Shown here piece by piece: positions 24,725 to 34,105 of a stretch of DNA of 64,000 nt. The notes beneath the pieces were generated by a model. That model was not told the origin of the DNA, did not search any database, and was given only the letters and a program-made list of their open reading frames with translations. The stretch lies in NCBI RefSeq assembly GCF_000576595.1, contig NZ_AWSA01000019.1, positions 1 to 64,000 on the forward strand. The letters are read 5' to 3'. Both the position numbers and the translations under genes were made by a program. This DNA comes from Intrasporangium oryzae NRRL B-24470 (GTDB taxonomy: Bacteria; Actinomycetota; Actinomycetes; Actinomycetales; Dermatophilaceae). The number at the start of each line of letters is the position of its first letter. Within the stretch, counting starts at the first letter, position 1.

Positions 24725-24799
24725 CTGAGGGGAACAGACCGCAGGTTGCGCGAGTGAACCCCCGCGGTCCGACATCAGTGTCGATGGACGGAGCTCAAC

Positions 24800-26230
24800 G
24801 TGGAGATGTTGGTCGGTGGCCAGTGGGTCGGGGCCGTTTCGGGGCGTCGTGAGGATGTGACCTCGCCCTTCGACGGGGCGGTCGTCGGCTCGGTGTGCGT
24901 GGCGGGGCGCGACGATGTGGAGGTCGCTCTCGCCGCGGCCACCGAGGGGGCCCGGGTCTGGCGGCGAACCCCAGCCCACCAGCGGATGCGGATCCTGCTG
25001 GAGGCGGCCGCGCTGGCGGACGAGCGGGCAGAGCTAATCGCGCAGACCATCAGCGCAGAGGCCGGCAAGGCCATCACGGAAGCCCGTGGCGAGGCGTCCC
25101 GGTCCGGTGAGCTGATCCGGCTGGCGGCGTTCGAGGGAACGCAGCTCTACGGCGACTCGCTGCCGCTCGACGCCAACCCCGGGACGGGCTTCGACAAGGT
25201 CGGCTTCACGGTCCGCCAGCCGGTCGGTGTGGTGGTGGCCATCACGCCGTTCAACTACCCCTCACTCCTGGTGCTCCACAAGGTCGCACCGGCGCTGGCC
25301 GCAGGCAATGCAGTGGTGCTCAAACCGGCTCGCACCACACCGTTGACCGCCCTCGCGCTCGCCGCGTGCTTCGTCGACGCGGGCCTCCCAGAGGGGGTCC
25401 TGTCGGTCCTGACCGGCCCTGGCGGGGAACTCGGCGACGCACTCGTGGCCGACCCTCGCGTGAACAAGGTCTCGTTCACCGGCTCGACCCTCACCGGCAC
25501 CCGCATCACCCAGAGGGCCGGGGTGAAGAGGCTGTCGCTCGAGCTGGGCGCGTCCTGCCCCGTGGTCGTGCTGCCCGACGCGGACATCGAGGCTGCGGCG
25601 CGGGCCGTCGCTCTCGGAGGTTTCGTGAACGCAGGACAGGTGTGCATCTCGGTGCAACGGGTGATCACCCACCCAAAGATCGCCGGTGACTTCCTCGACG
25701 CCCTCGTGCCTCGGGTGCAGAAGATCGGCACCGGGGACCCCGGTTCGGTCGATACGACCATGGGCACCCTGATCACCGAGCAGGAGGCGGAGCGGGTCGA
25801 GCGGTCGATCCGCGCGGCTGTCCAGGACGGCGCCACGGTGCTGACGGGTGGGGAACGGGATGGCGCCATCATCTCGCCGGCCGTGGTCTCCGATGTCGAC
25901 CCTCGGTCACCATTCAGCCAGGACGAGCTCTTCGGACCCGCCGTCGCCGTATCCACCGCGGTGGACTGGCAGGCCGCGATCGCGCAGGCCAACGGGACGG
26001 CATACGGACTCGGCGCCGGGATCTTCACCTCGGACGTCTCGGGTGCGGTGCGGGCCATCCGTGAGCTCGACGCCGGCACCATCCACATCAACTGGACCCC
26101 GCTGTGGCGCGCCGACCTCATGCCCTACGGCGGTCTGAAGGGCAGCGGGATCGGCAAGGAGGGCCCGCGGAGCGCGGTCGCCGAGATGACCGATGTGAAG
26201 ACCGTCATCCTGCACGGCCGGCCCTGGTAG
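24800..26230 (+). CDS. NAD(P)-dependent aldehyde dehydrogenase
   Basis: The 476-residue ALDH has the cofactor region VVVAITPFNYPSLLVLHKVA, FTGSTLTGTRI, the general base Glu248 in LELGASCP and the nucleophile Cys282 in NAGQVCISVQR. C-terminal PYGGLKGSGIGKEG is also typical. It lacks obvious signs of the CoA-acylating methylmalonate-semialdehyde group (IolA/MmsA), so simple oxidation of an aldehyde to an acid is more likely. It begins at GTG 24800 (ATG 24806 is an alternative), with GGACGGAG upstream, and is the first gene of the cyclitol operon. The physiological aldehyde is unknown. Confidence 0.85.
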   Translation: MEMLVGGQWVGAVSGRREDVTSPFDGAVVGSVCVAGRDDVEVALAAATEGARVWRRTPAHQRMRILLEAAALADERAELIAQTISAEAGKAITEARGEASRSGELIRLAAFEGTQLYGDSLPLDANPGTGFDKVGFTVRQPVGVVVAITPFNYPSLLVLHKVAPALAAGNAVVLKPARTTPLTALALAACFVDAGLPEGVLSVLTGPGGELGDALVADPRVNKVSFTGSTLTGTRITQRAGVKRLSLELGASCPVVVLPDADIEAAARAVALGGFVNAGQVCISVQRVITHPKIAGDFLDALVPRVQKIGTGDPGSVDTTMGTLITEQEAERVERSIRAAVQDGATVLTGGERDGAIISPAVVSDVDPRSPFSQDELFGPAVAVSTAVDWQAAIAQANGTAYGLGAGIFTSDVSGAVRAIRELDAGTIHINWTPLWRADLMPYGGLKGSGIGKEGPRSAVAEMTDVKTVILHGRPW

Positions 26231-26290
26231 AGCCCGGCCCCCTCCCGTTCTCCCTTGACCTCATTCCTTCCCCCAGAAAGAGCCCGGACG

Positions 26291-28261
26291 ATGACCACGA
26301 CGCCCACCATTCGACTGACCGTCGCCCAGGCGGTGGTGACCTACCTGTCCCGTCAGCACTCCGTCGCCGACGGGGAACGCCGCAGGCTGATCCCTGCCAC
26401 CCTGGGCATCTTCGGGCACGGCAACGTCGCCGGTCTGGGCCAGGCCCTCGACCAGCTGAGTGAGACGATGCCCTTCGTCCAGGGTCGCAACGAGCAGGCG
26501 CTGGTCCATGCGGCGGTCGGCTTCGCCAAGCACTCGCGACGTCGGGCGACCCTCGCCGTGACCGCCTCGATCGGCCCCGGTGCGATGAACATGGTCACCG
26601 GCGCCGCGCTGGCGACGGTCAACCGGCTGCCCGTCCTCCTCCTGCCGGGCGACACCTACGCCACCCGCCACCAGGGCCCGGTCCTGCAGCAGCTGCAGCA
26701 CCCCATCGATGCCGACCTGACCGTGAACGACGCCTTCCGGCCGGTCAGCCGGTTCTTCGACCGGATCACCCGCCCCGAGCAGCTGCTCACCGCGCTGCCG
26801 GCGGCAATACGGACCCTCGTCGACCCGGTCGAGACCGGTGCCGTCGTGCTGTCCCTGCCGCAGGACGTCCAGTCGCACGCCTACGACTTCCCCGCCGAGT
26901 TCTTCGCCGAGCGTGACTGGGTGATCCGCCGGCCCGCTCCCGACGCCGACGAGGTCGAGGCCGTCGCAGCACTTCTCGCCGGCGCCAAGCGGCCGATCAT
27001 CATCGCCGGGGGCGGCGTGATCTACTCGGACGCCACCGGCGAGCTCGAGGTGCTCGCCGCCGCCATCGGGGCGCCCGTCGCGGAGACCTTCGGCGGCAAG
27101 GGAGCCGTGCAGACCCGTGCTTGGTGGCAGGTCGGCGGCATCGGCCTCGAAGGCACCCCGGCCACCAACACGCTGGCCAACGAGGCCGACGTCGTGCTCA
27201 CGGTGGGCTCGCGGCTGACCGACTTCGCCACCGGGTCGCACTCGATCTTCGCCAACCCCGACGTGCGGTTCGCCAGCATCAACGTCAACGTGCACGACGC
27301 AGACCGGTTGGGCGCCCTCGGCGTCATCGGCGATGCCAAGCGCAGCCTGGCCGCGCTCGCCGAGGCGGTCTCCGAGCGCGGCAAGAGCCCCGAGCCGGCG
27401 TGGAGGAACCGGGTCGAGGAGCTCGCCGACGCCTGGGCGATCGAGCGGTCGGATGCGCTCGACCCGGACCAGCTCTTCGACAAGTCCGCGGTCTCGGCCG
27501 ACTCCGACGTCGTCACCACCACCGACGCGGTTCTCACCCAGGGACAGGTCATCGGCATCCTGCAGGAGCAGGCCCGCGCGGGCGACGTCATCGTCGCTGC
27601 GGCCGGCGGTCCTCCCGGTGACCTGCAGAAGGTGTGGGATGCCACGGACGGGCGGACCTGCCACCTGGAGTTCGGCTTCTCGTGCATGGGGTTCGAGATC
27701 CCGGCCGCGATGGGGATCCGGATGGCGCACCGCGACCCATCGGCCCGCGTGACGGCGCTCCTCGGCGACGGGACCTTCCTGATGGCACCCACCGAGCTGG
27801 TCACGGCCGCGCAGGAGGGCCTGCCCATCACCGTGGTGATCCCCGAGAACCACGGCTACCAGGTGATCCACCGCCTCCAGATGTTCCGCAGCGGCCGGGA
27901 GTTCGGCAACGAGTTCCGCTACCGCACCGAGCCGCTCGAGCTCGCGGACGCCACGGAGGTCGAGAAGGCGGCGCGCCTGGGCGGCGAGTACCTGTCCGTC
28001 GACCTCGTTCAGATCGCGTCCGGGCTAGGGGCGAAGGCCCGGCGCGCCACCACCGCGGCCGAGCTGCGCGGCGCACTCGACGAGACCCGCGGGCACCGAG
28101 GAACCGTCATCATCGTCGTACCGGTGATCCCGCATGCTGACCTCCCCCCGGCGGGGGTGTGGTGGGACGTCGCCCCGGCGGAGGTCTCCGAGGTCCCGAC
28201 AGTGCCCGCGCTCCGCGCGGAGTACGAGCAGGACCGTCAGACCCAGCGGTGGTTCGGATGA
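26291..28261 (+). CDS. iolD: IolD-like ThDP-dependent trihydroxycyclohexanedione hydrolase
   Basis: The 656-residue protein is a ThDP enzyme with the IolD pattern: IFGHGNVAGLGQALDQ, FVQGRNEQALVHAAVGFAKH (with the ThDP-activating Glu), IGPGAMNMVTGAALATVNRL, PVLLLPGDTYATRHQGPVLQ and, in the PP domain, LGDGTFLMAPTELVTAAQEG with PENHGYQVI, the metal/pyrophosphate motif. IolD opens the ring of 3D-trihydroxycyclohexane-1,2-dione to give 5-deoxyglucuronate in inositol breakdown. The length fits Bacillus IolD (about 637). The next gene starts at an overlapping ATGA. This is the strongest pointer to a cyclitol substrate. Confidence 0.88.
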   Translation: MTTTPTIRLTVAQAVVTYLSRQHSVADGERRRLIPATLGIFGHGNVAGLGQALDQLSETMPFVQGRNEQALVHAAVGFAKHSRRRATLAVTASIGPGAMNMVTGAALATVNRLPVLLLPGDTYATRHQGPVLQQLQHPIDADLTVNDAFRPVSRFFDRITRPEQLLTALPAAIRTLVDPVETGAVVLSLPQDVQSHAYDFPAEFFAERDWVIRRPAPDADEVEAVAALLAGAKRPIIIAGGGVIYSDATGELEVLAAAIGAPVAETFGGKGAVQTRAWWQVGGIGLEGTPATNTLANEADVVLTVGSRLTDFATGSHSIFANPDVRFASINVNVHDADRLGALGVIGDAKRSLAALAEAVSERGKSPEPAWRNRVEELADAWAIERSDALDPDQLFDKSAVSADSDVVTTTDAVLTQGQVIGILQEQARAGDVIVAAAGGPPGDLQKVWDATDGRTCHLEFGFSCMGFEIPAAMGIRMAHRDPSARVTALLGDGTFLMAPTELVTAAQEGLPITVVIPENHGYQVIHRLQMFRSGREFGNEFRYRTEPLELADATEVEKAARLGGEYLSVDLVQIASGLGAKARRATTAAELRGALDETRGHRGTVIIVVPVIPHADLPPAGVWWDVAPAEVSEVPTVPALRAEYEQDRQTQRWFG

Positions 28262-29052
28262 CCGCCGACGCCTCCGGCCCGCTCAACCACGGAGCCCTGG
28301 CCCGGGCGGTCCGCAACGGGCAGGCCACGGTGGGAACCTTCCTGGGCACTGCCTCCGCCGTCACCGCCGAGGTGTGCGCCGCTGCCGGGTTCGACTGGCT
28401 GCTGCTCGATCTGGAGCACGGTGCCGGCGGCGAGGAGCAGGTCCGCGACGTCGTCCCGGTGGCCGGCGCCTACGGGGTGCCGACCGTGGTCCGGGTCGAG
28501 ACCGATGCCAGGATCCGGATGGGTCGTGTGCTCGACAACGGGGCTGCGGGGATCATGCTGCCCCGGATGGACGATGCGCGTCAGGTCGGCGACGCCATGA
28601 CCCACCTCCGGTTTCCTCCGCGGGGGGACCGCGGCGTCGCGACCTACAACCGGGCCTGCCGGTTCGGGCTCGACCCGGGCGCCCTGGACCGTGCCGACGA
28701 GGAGATCCTCGTCGTCGTCCAGATCGAGTCCGCAGCCGCGGTTGCCGCGGCCGACGAGATCGCCGCCATCGACGGTGTCGACGTGTTGTTCATCGGCCCC
28801 CGGGACCTCAGCCACGACCTCGGTGTCCCCGGCGACACCAGCGCCCCAGCCTTCGTCGAAGCGCTCCAGGCGGTTCTCTCCGCGGCCCAACGGCACGGCA
28901 AGGCCTGCGGCCTGCTCGTCAACGACGGGGCCGCCGCGGCTCAGCGTCTCGACCAGGGCTGGACCTTCGTGGCGATCGGCTCCGACTCGACGCTGCTCGC
29001 GGCTGCGTCCCGATCGGCGCTGCACCTCGCCGGGCGGCGCGACCGCGACTGA
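28258..29052 (+). CDS. HpcH/HpaI-family aldolase
   Basis: The 264-residue TIM-barrel aldolase has the family landmarks TVGTFLGTASAVTAEVCAAA, FDWLLLDLEHGAGG, PTVVRVET, GAAGIMLPRMDDARQV, VVVQIESAAAVAAADEIAAI with the metal-binding Glu, and DVLFIGPRDLSHDLG. These class II aldolases cleave 2-keto-3-deoxy (or 4-hydroxy-2-keto) acids to pyruvate and an aldehyde. It overlaps iolD by four bases. No IolJ-type class II aldolase for the phosphorylated intermediate is present, so this enzyme may take the cleavage step of a non-phosphorylated route (inference). Confidence 0.85.
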   Translation: MTADASGPLNHGALARAVRNGQATVGTFLGTASAVTAEVCAAAGFDWLLLDLEHGAGGEEQVRDVVPVAGAYGVPTVVRVETDARIRMGRVLDNGAAGIMLPRMDDARQVGDAMTHLRFPPRGDRGVATYNRACRFGLDPGALDRADEEILVVVQIESAAAVAAADEIAAIDGVDVLFIGPRDLSHDLGVPGDTSAPAFVEALQAVLSAAQRHGKACGLLVNDGAAAAQRLDQGWTFVAIGSDSTLLAAASRSALHLAGRRDRD

Positions 29053-29119
29053 GGCGGGCCGCCCGACGGCCGGCTCACCCCCTCATCTACTTCCCTTCTC
29101 CTCAGAAAGCGACATCGAC

Positions 29120-30370
29120 ATGGCTGGACACATCACCGACAAGGGCATCACCGAGCTGGGAGTGGGACTGATCAGCGTCGGCTGGATGGGCAAGCTGCAC
29201 AGCCGTGCTTATCAGGCCGTTCCCGTGGTCTACCCGGAGCTCAACATCCGGCCCCGGCTGGTGCACGCCGCGGACACGGCGCCCGATCGGGTCGAGTACG
29301 CCCGCAACGTCCTCGGCTACGCGAAGGGCACCACCGACTACCGGGACGTGCTCGCGGACCCCGAGGTCGACGTCGTCTCGATCTGCGCGCCGAACCTGCT
29401 GCACCGCGAGATCGGCGTCGCCGCGGCCGAGGCCGGCAAGTCGTTCTGGATCGAGAAGCCCGTCGGTCGGGATGCCGTCGACACCGCCGCCGTCGCCGCT
29501 GCCGCGGCCGCAGCGGGTGTCACGACCTCGATCGGCTACAACTACCGGCACGCCCCCGCGGTCGAACGCATCCGTGAGCTCATCGCGAACGGCGAGCTGG
29601 GACGGATCACGAACGTTCGCGCCGTCTTCTTCAACGGCTACGCCTCCGAGCCCAACGGGGCGCTGTCCTGGCGTTTCAAGAAGGACCTCGCGGGCAGCGG
29701 CGCGCTGGGGGACCTGCTCAGCCATGTCGTAGATCTGATGCAGTACGTCGTCGGCCCGATCAGTGACGTCAACGGGCTGCTCTCCACCGTGCACCGGCAG
29801 AGACCCATCCTGCCGATGGGCCAGGCCACCCACTTCGCCGTGATCGAGGACGGCGAGCTCGGCGAGGTGGAGAACGACGACTATGCAGCCGCTCTCGTCC
29901 GCTTCGCCGCGGACTCACCCGCAGCCGGCGCCGTCGGCACCCTGGAGGCGTCGAGAGTCATCGTCGGGCCCCAGTGCGGGCTGGGGTTCGAGGTGTACGG
30001 CACCGAGGGCTCAGCGTCGTGGAACTTCGAGCAGATGAACGAGCTCAAGCTGGCCCTCGGACGCACCGGTCCCAACCAGGGCTACACCACCATCCTGGGC
30101 AACGCGTCCCAGGGCGAGTACGCGGCGTTCCAACCGGGGCCGGGCAACAGCCTGGGCTACGACGACCTCAAGGTGGTCGAGGCCAAGAAGTTCCTCGTCG
30201 CCGTCACCGGGGGCGAGCAGCGCAACTCGACCATCGAGGAGGCCCTCGCCGACGCCGAGGTCATCGCCGCTGCGGCAGCGTCGGCGGTCGACGGGCAGTG
30301 GCACCACGTCCCGACGGTCCCGGGCGCCACCTTCGGTCACCGACGCGAGACGGTCGGCAGCAATGCCTGA
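29120..30370 (+). CDS. Gfo/Idh/MocA-family oxidoreductase, first of three
   Basis: The 416-residue protein has an N-terminal Rossmann domain (GVGLISVGWMGKLHSRAYQA), DVVSICAPNLLHREIGVAAA, and the family's EKP motif in FWIEKPVGRD, followed by SIGYNYRHAPAVERIRELIA. The C-terminal alpha/beta domain includes GALGDLLSHVVDLMQYVVG. Members oxidise sugars or cyclitols with NAD(P). It begins 67 bases after the aldolase, with an AGAAAG leader like that of iolD. The following gene overlaps it by eight bases. Length and sequence differ from the other two Gfo/Idh proteins here. Confidence 0.85.
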   Translation: MAGHITDKGITELGVGLISVGWMGKLHSRAYQAVPVVYPELNIRPRLVHAADTAPDRVEYARNVLGYAKGTTDYRDVLADPEVDVVSICAPNLLHREIGVAAAEAGKSFWIEKPVGRDAVDTAAVAAAAAAAGVTTSIGYNYRHAPAVERIRELIANGELGRITNVRAVFFNGYASEPNGALSWRFKKDLAGSGALGDLLSHVVDLMQYVVGPISDVNGLLSTVHRQRPILPMGQATHFAVIEDGELGEVENDDYAAALVRFAADSPAAGAVGTLEASRVIVGPQCGLGFEVYGTEGSASWNFEQMNELKLALGRTGPNQGYTTILGNASQGEYAAFQPGPGNSLGYDDLKVVEAKKFLVAVTGGEQRNSTIEEALADAEVIAAAAASAVDGQWHHVPTVPGATFGHRRETVGSNA

Positions 30371-31343
30371 GACCGCGGAGCTGCCGGTCGTCGTCGGCCT
30401 CGGACGAGTCGACCCGCACCTCGTGACCCCGGTACTCGGTGGCCAGTGCCGGTTCGTTCCGGAGCCGACCGGCACGGACCTGGCGCAGGCAGAGGGCGCC
30501 ATCGCCCGCGCGGATGCGCGCGTGGACGCCGAGCTGCTGGACCGTATGCCGCGTCTTCGGGTCGTCGCGCGCACCGGGGTGGGCGTCGAGCGAGTGGACC
30601 TCGCCGCGGCCACGGCCAGGGGCATCGCGGTCGTGGTCACGCCGGGCGCCGGGACCACGGCGGTCGCCGAGGGTGCGATCGCCATGGCGATGCATCTCGT
30701 GAAGCGGTTCGGGCGGCTCACCACCCTCGTCAGATCCGGCCGCTGGTCGGAGCGCGACTCCGTTCCGGTGGGGGACCTCGCCGGGTCGGTGCTCGGTGTG
30801 GTCGGCTACGGCCGCATCGGGCGGCGGGCCGCGACCCTCGGCGCCGCCCTGGGCATGACGGTTCTGGCCTACGACCCCGTCAGTGAGCCACCGGCCGATG
30901 TCCGCTGTGCGGACCTGAACGACCTCGTGAGCCGCAGCGACGTCATCACGCTGCACCTCCCGCTGCTCGAGTCCACCCGTCACCTCGTCGGATCCCAGCT
31001 GCTCCGTCACGTCAAGACGGGAGCCGTGCTGGTCAACTGCAGCCGCGGCGCGCTCACCGATCTCGACGCGGTCCACGCTGCACTGCAGGACGGGCGGCTC
31101 GGCGGCGTCGGCCTCGACGTCTTCGACCCTGAGCCCCCGCAGCACCACCCGCTCTTCGACCACCCCGACGTCGTCCTCACCCCCCACCTGATGGGGCTGA
31201 GCCGGAAGGCCAGCGCAGCCACGTTCGTCGAGGCGGCGCAAGGAGTCCTCGACGTGCTGACCGGCCACCAGCCGGCCGCGGTGGCCAATCCGGGTTGGGA
31301 ACCGGCGGCAGACGCGGCGACCACCCCCGTGGAGTCGACATGA
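30363..31343 (+). CDS. D-isomer-specific 2-hydroxyacid dehydrogenase
   Basis: The 326-residue protein has the catalytic and NAD domains of this family: VVARTGVGVERVDLAAATAR, the Rossmann motif GSVLGVVGYGRIGRRAATLG, TLHLPLLESTRHLVG, LVNCSRGALTDLDAVHAALQ with catalytic Arg, DVFDPEPP with Glu, and LTPHLMGLS with His. It should interconvert a 2-keto acid and a D-2-hydroxy acid, close in pattern to phosphoglycerate or glyoxylate/hydroxypyruvate reductases. It overlaps the previous and next genes. In this operon it may reduce or oxidise a ring-opening product. Confidence 0.85.
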   Translation: MPETAELPVVVGLGRVDPHLVTPVLGGQCRFVPEPTGTDLAQAEGAIARADARVDAELLDRMPRLRVVARTGVGVERVDLAAATARGIAVVVTPGAGTTAVAEGAIAMAMHLVKRFGRLTTLVRSGRWSERDSVPVGDLAGSVLGVVGYGRIGRRAATLGAALGMTVLAYDPVSEPPADVRCADLNDLVSRSDVITLHLPLLESTRHLVGSQLLRHVKTGAVLVNCSRGALTDLDAVHAALQDGRLGGVGLDVFDPEPPQHHPLFDHPDVVLTPHLMGLSRKASAATFVEAAQGVLDVLTGHQPAAVANPGWEPAADAATTPVEST

Positions 31344-32119
31344 AGGACCTGCTGACAGGCAAGGTGCTGCTGATCAGTGGCGGCACCCAGGGTCTCGGCG
31401 CCGGCATCGCACGGGCCGCCGCTCGGGAAGGTGCCCGCCTAGTGCTGGCCGGCCGCAACACCGAACGCGGTGAGCAGGTCGCTGCTGAGCTCCGGAGCAC
31501 CGGGGCCGACGCCGTCTTCGTTCGCGCCGACATCGGCGATGTGCCGCAGGCGCGGGCCGCGGTCGTGGCGACGGTCGAGCGACACGGGCGGATCGACTGC
31601 CTCGTCAACGCGGCCGGACTGACGACCCGGGGCACCATTCTCGACACGACGCCAGAGCTGTTCGACCAGCACATCGCGGTGAATCTCAGGGCTCCCTTCT
31701 TCCTCATGCAGGCAGCGATCGCCGACATGGTGCGGCGGGGCGAACCCGGCACCATCGTCAACGTCATCTCCATCGACTCACACGGTGGACAGGCATTCCT
31801 CGCGCCGTACGTTGCGGCGAAGGCAGGACTGGCGGGGTTGACGAAGAACGCTGCCCACGCCCACCGCTGGGACCGCATCAGGATCAACGGCCTGAACATG
31901 GGGTGGTCGGCCACCGACGGCGAGGACGTCACCCAACGGCATGCGCACGATGCCGGCCCGGACTGGCAGCGGGAAGCGGCTGCCCGCCTGCCGATGGGCA
32001 AGCTCGGGCAGGTCGACGAGATCGCGGACTTCGTGGTCTTCCTGCTCTCCGAACGGAGCGGCGTCGTCACCGGCTCGGTCATCGACTGGGACCAGAACGT
32101 CATCGGCGGCCTCGGGTGA
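31340..32119 (+). CDS. SDR-family oxidoreductase
   Basis: The 259-residue classical SDR has the cofactor motif SGGTQGLGAG near residues 14-23, NAAG near 92, Ser in VNVISIDSHGGQ and Tyr-x3-Lys in APYVAAKAG. The C-terminal WDQNVIGGLG is close to that of sugar-alcohol or gluconate dehydrogenases. The ATG overlaps the preceding stop (ATGA), excluding the longer upstream start. It could dehydrogenate a hydroxyl of the cyclitol or of an open-chain intermediate. Confidence 0.85.
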   Translation: MKDLLTGKVLLISGGTQGLGAGIARAAAREGARLVLAGRNTERGEQVAAELRSTGADAVFVRADIGDVPQARAAVVATVERHGRIDCLVNAAGLTTRGTILDTTPELFDQHIAVNLRAPFFLMQAAIADMVRRGEPGTIVNVISIDSHGGQAFLAPYVAAKAGLAGLTKNAAHAHRWDRIRINGLNMGWSATDGEDVTQRHAHDAGPDWQREAAARLPMGKLGQVDEIADFVVFLLSERSGVVTGSVIDWDQNVIGGLG

Positions 32120-32168
32120 CCGGGCTCGTCATCATCGTCAACCTCCAACTCGCATCGAGGAGAGAACC

Positions 32169-33173
32169 ATGCGCCTTGGCTTGATCGGTCTCGGCAGGAT
32201 CGGCTCGTTTCACGCCGACACCCTGTCCCGGCTTCCCGCCGTCGACTCCCTGGTCGTCACCGACGTCGTTCCCGAAACCACGAAGGCCGTCGCGGAACGG
32301 GTCGGTGCGGCGGTGGCCGACTCTCCGGAGGCCCTGATCCGTGGCGGGGTCGATGCCATCGTCATCGCTGCGGCCACCAACGCGCACACCGAGCTGATCA
32401 GGGCCGGGGTGGACGCCGGCATACCCGTGTTCTGCGAGAAGCCGCTGTCGGGCGACCTCTCGGAGGCCGCCGCGATCGCCCGGTACGTCAACGACAGCGG
32501 CATACCGGTGCAGGTCGGCTACCCACGCCGCTTCGACCCCGCCTTCAGTGCGGCTCGGGCGGCAGTGGAGTCCGGCGAGCTCGGATGGGTCCACACCGTG
32601 AGGTCCACCACCCTCGACCCCGCGCCAGCCCCGCGGGGGTACATCGAGACGTCCGGTGGGATTTTCCGCGACTGCAGCGTGCACGACTTCGACACCGTCC
32701 GCTGGGTCACCGGTCGCGAGGTCGTCGAGGTCTATGCCACCGGCAGCGCCAAGGGTGACGCCTTCTTCGCCGAGTTCGGCGACGTCGCCACGGCGGCCAC
32801 GGTCCTGACCTTCGACGACGGTGCCACCGCGGTCGTGTCCAACACGCGCTACAACCCGCGCGGCTACGACGTCCGGCTGGAGCTGCACGGCACCGGCGAC
32901 AGCGTCGCCGCCGGCTGGAGCGATGCCACGCCGCTTCGCAACCTCGAACCCGATGCCACCTGGCCCGCCGGGCCGCCGGCCACCTTCTTCATGGACCGGC
33001 TGGCCAGTGCCTTCCACGCCGAGCTCGACGCGTTCACCGCGGTCGTCGCCGGGCAACGGACGTCACCGTGCACCGTCGACGATGCCCTGGCCGTTGCCGT
33101 CATCGCAGAAGCCGCCACCCTCTCCCTCCAACAGCACCGCCCGGTGCAGATCAACGAGGTCCGACCGTCATGA
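32169..33173 (+). CDS. Inositol 2-dehydrogenase-like Gfo/Idh oxidoreductase (IolG-like)
   Basis: The 334-residue protein has GLIGLGRIGSFHADTLSRLP at the N-terminus, IVIAAATNAHTELIRAGVDA, the CEKPLSGDL motif, VQVGYPRRFDPAFSAARAAV and, in the second domain, GGIFRDCSVHDFDTVRWVTG with the catalytic-type Asp and His. Of the three Gfo/Idh proteins this is closest in size and motif layout to myo-inositol 2-dehydrogenase IolG, which makes inosose for the dehydratase encoded next. GAGGAGAG precedes the ATG. The next gene overlaps at ATGA. The exact stereochemistry of the substrate cannot be read. Confidence 0.82.
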   Translation: MRLGLIGLGRIGSFHADTLSRLPAVDSLVVTDVVPETTKAVAERVGAAVADSPEALIRGGVDAIVIAAATNAHTELIRAGVDAGIPVFCEKPLSGDLSEAAAIARYVNDSGIPVQVGYPRRFDPAFSAARAAVESGELGWVHTVRSTTLDPAPAPRGYIETSGGIFRDCSVHDFDTVRWVTGREVVEVYATGSAKGDAFFAEFGDVATAATVLTFDDGATAVVSNTRYNPRGYDVRLELHGTGDSVAAGWSDATPLRNLEPDATWPAGPPATFFMDRLASAFHAELDAFTAVVAGQRTSPCTVDDALAVAVIAEAATLSLQQHRPVQINEVRPS

Positions 33174-34105
33174 CCGATCCCAACCTGCACGCAGGTGCTC
33201 CTGCATCCGAAGCCGCCCTGAGCAGGATCGCCGGCGCACCCATCTCCTGGGGAGTCTGCGAGGTCCCGAACTGGGGCTATCAGCTCACCCCGGAGCGCGT
33301 GCTCGCCGAGATGCACGACGTCGGGCTCGCTGCGACCGAGCTCGGCCCCGAGGGGTTCCTTCCGAGCGATCCGCAGGAGATGGCCGCCGTGCTCGAGAGC
33401 CATCACCTGACCGCGGTGGGGGGCTTCACCCCCCTCCTGATGCACCAGGAGGGCCACGACCCACTCCCCGAGATCAGTCGGATCCTCACGGGCTACGACG
33501 CCACCGGCGCCGAGGTCCTCGTGCTCTCCGCGGTGTCCGGACTCGACGGCTACGACGCGCGGCCCATCCTCGATGATGCCGGCTGGACGCGGCTGCTGGA
33601 CAACCTCGACCGCATCGCGCACCTGGCCGCTGAGCACGGTGTGCGGGCGGTGCTGCACCCGCACGTGGGCACGATGATCGAGTCCGGTCCCGAGGTGGAG
33701 CGGGTGCTCGAGGGATCCTCCATCGCCCTGTGCCTCGATACCGGTCACCTGCTGATCGGCGGGACCGATCCGGCCGAGCTGACCCGTCAGTCAGCGGACC
33801 GCATCGCACACACCCACCTCAAGGACGTGGACAGCACCATCGCGGACAAGGTGCGCGCCGGCCGCCTCACCTATACCGAAGGCGTCGTGAGAGGGATGTA
33901 CCGCCCGCTGGGCACCGGGGACGTCGACATCGCAGCCATCGTCAACACCCTTCAGGGCGCCGGTTACACCGGGTGGTACACGCTCGAACAGGACACCATC
34001 CTCACCGAGGAGCCGCGCGGCGAGGGCCCCGTGCACGACGTCCGCATCAGTGCCGACCACGTTCGCGACGTGCTCAACGCCTCGTCGACTCCGATGCCGC
34101 GGTGA
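33170..34105 (+). CDS. IolE-like inosose dehydratase (xylose-isomerase-like TIM barrel)
   Basis: The 311-residue protein starts with the IolE-type signature APISWGVCEVPNWGYQLTPE, then MHDVGLAATELGPEGFLP, and has metal-site segments VLHPHVGTMIESGPEVERVL, ALCLDTGHLLIGG and IAHTHLKDVDSTIADKV. IolE removes water from 2-keto-myo-inositol to form the dione used by IolD, so IolG-like, IolE-like and IolD-like steps are all in this operon. It overlaps the genes on both sides by four bases. Confidence in the fold is high and in the inosose substrate moderate. Confidence 0.82.
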   Translation: MTDPNLHAGAPASEAALSRIAGAPISWGVCEVPNWGYQLTPERVLAEMHDVGLAATELGPEGFLPSDPQEMAAVLESHHLTAVGGFTPLLMHQEGHDPLPEISRILTGYDATGAEVLVLSAVSGLDGYDARPILDDAGWTRLLDNLDRIAHLAAEHGVRAVLHPHVGTMIESGPEVERVLEGSSIALCLDTGHLLIGGTDPAELTRQSADRIAHTHLKDVDSTIADKVRAGRLTYTEGVVRGMYRPLGTGDVDIAAIVNTLQGAGYTGWYTLEQDTILTEEPRGEGPVHDVRISADHVRDVLNASSTPMPR

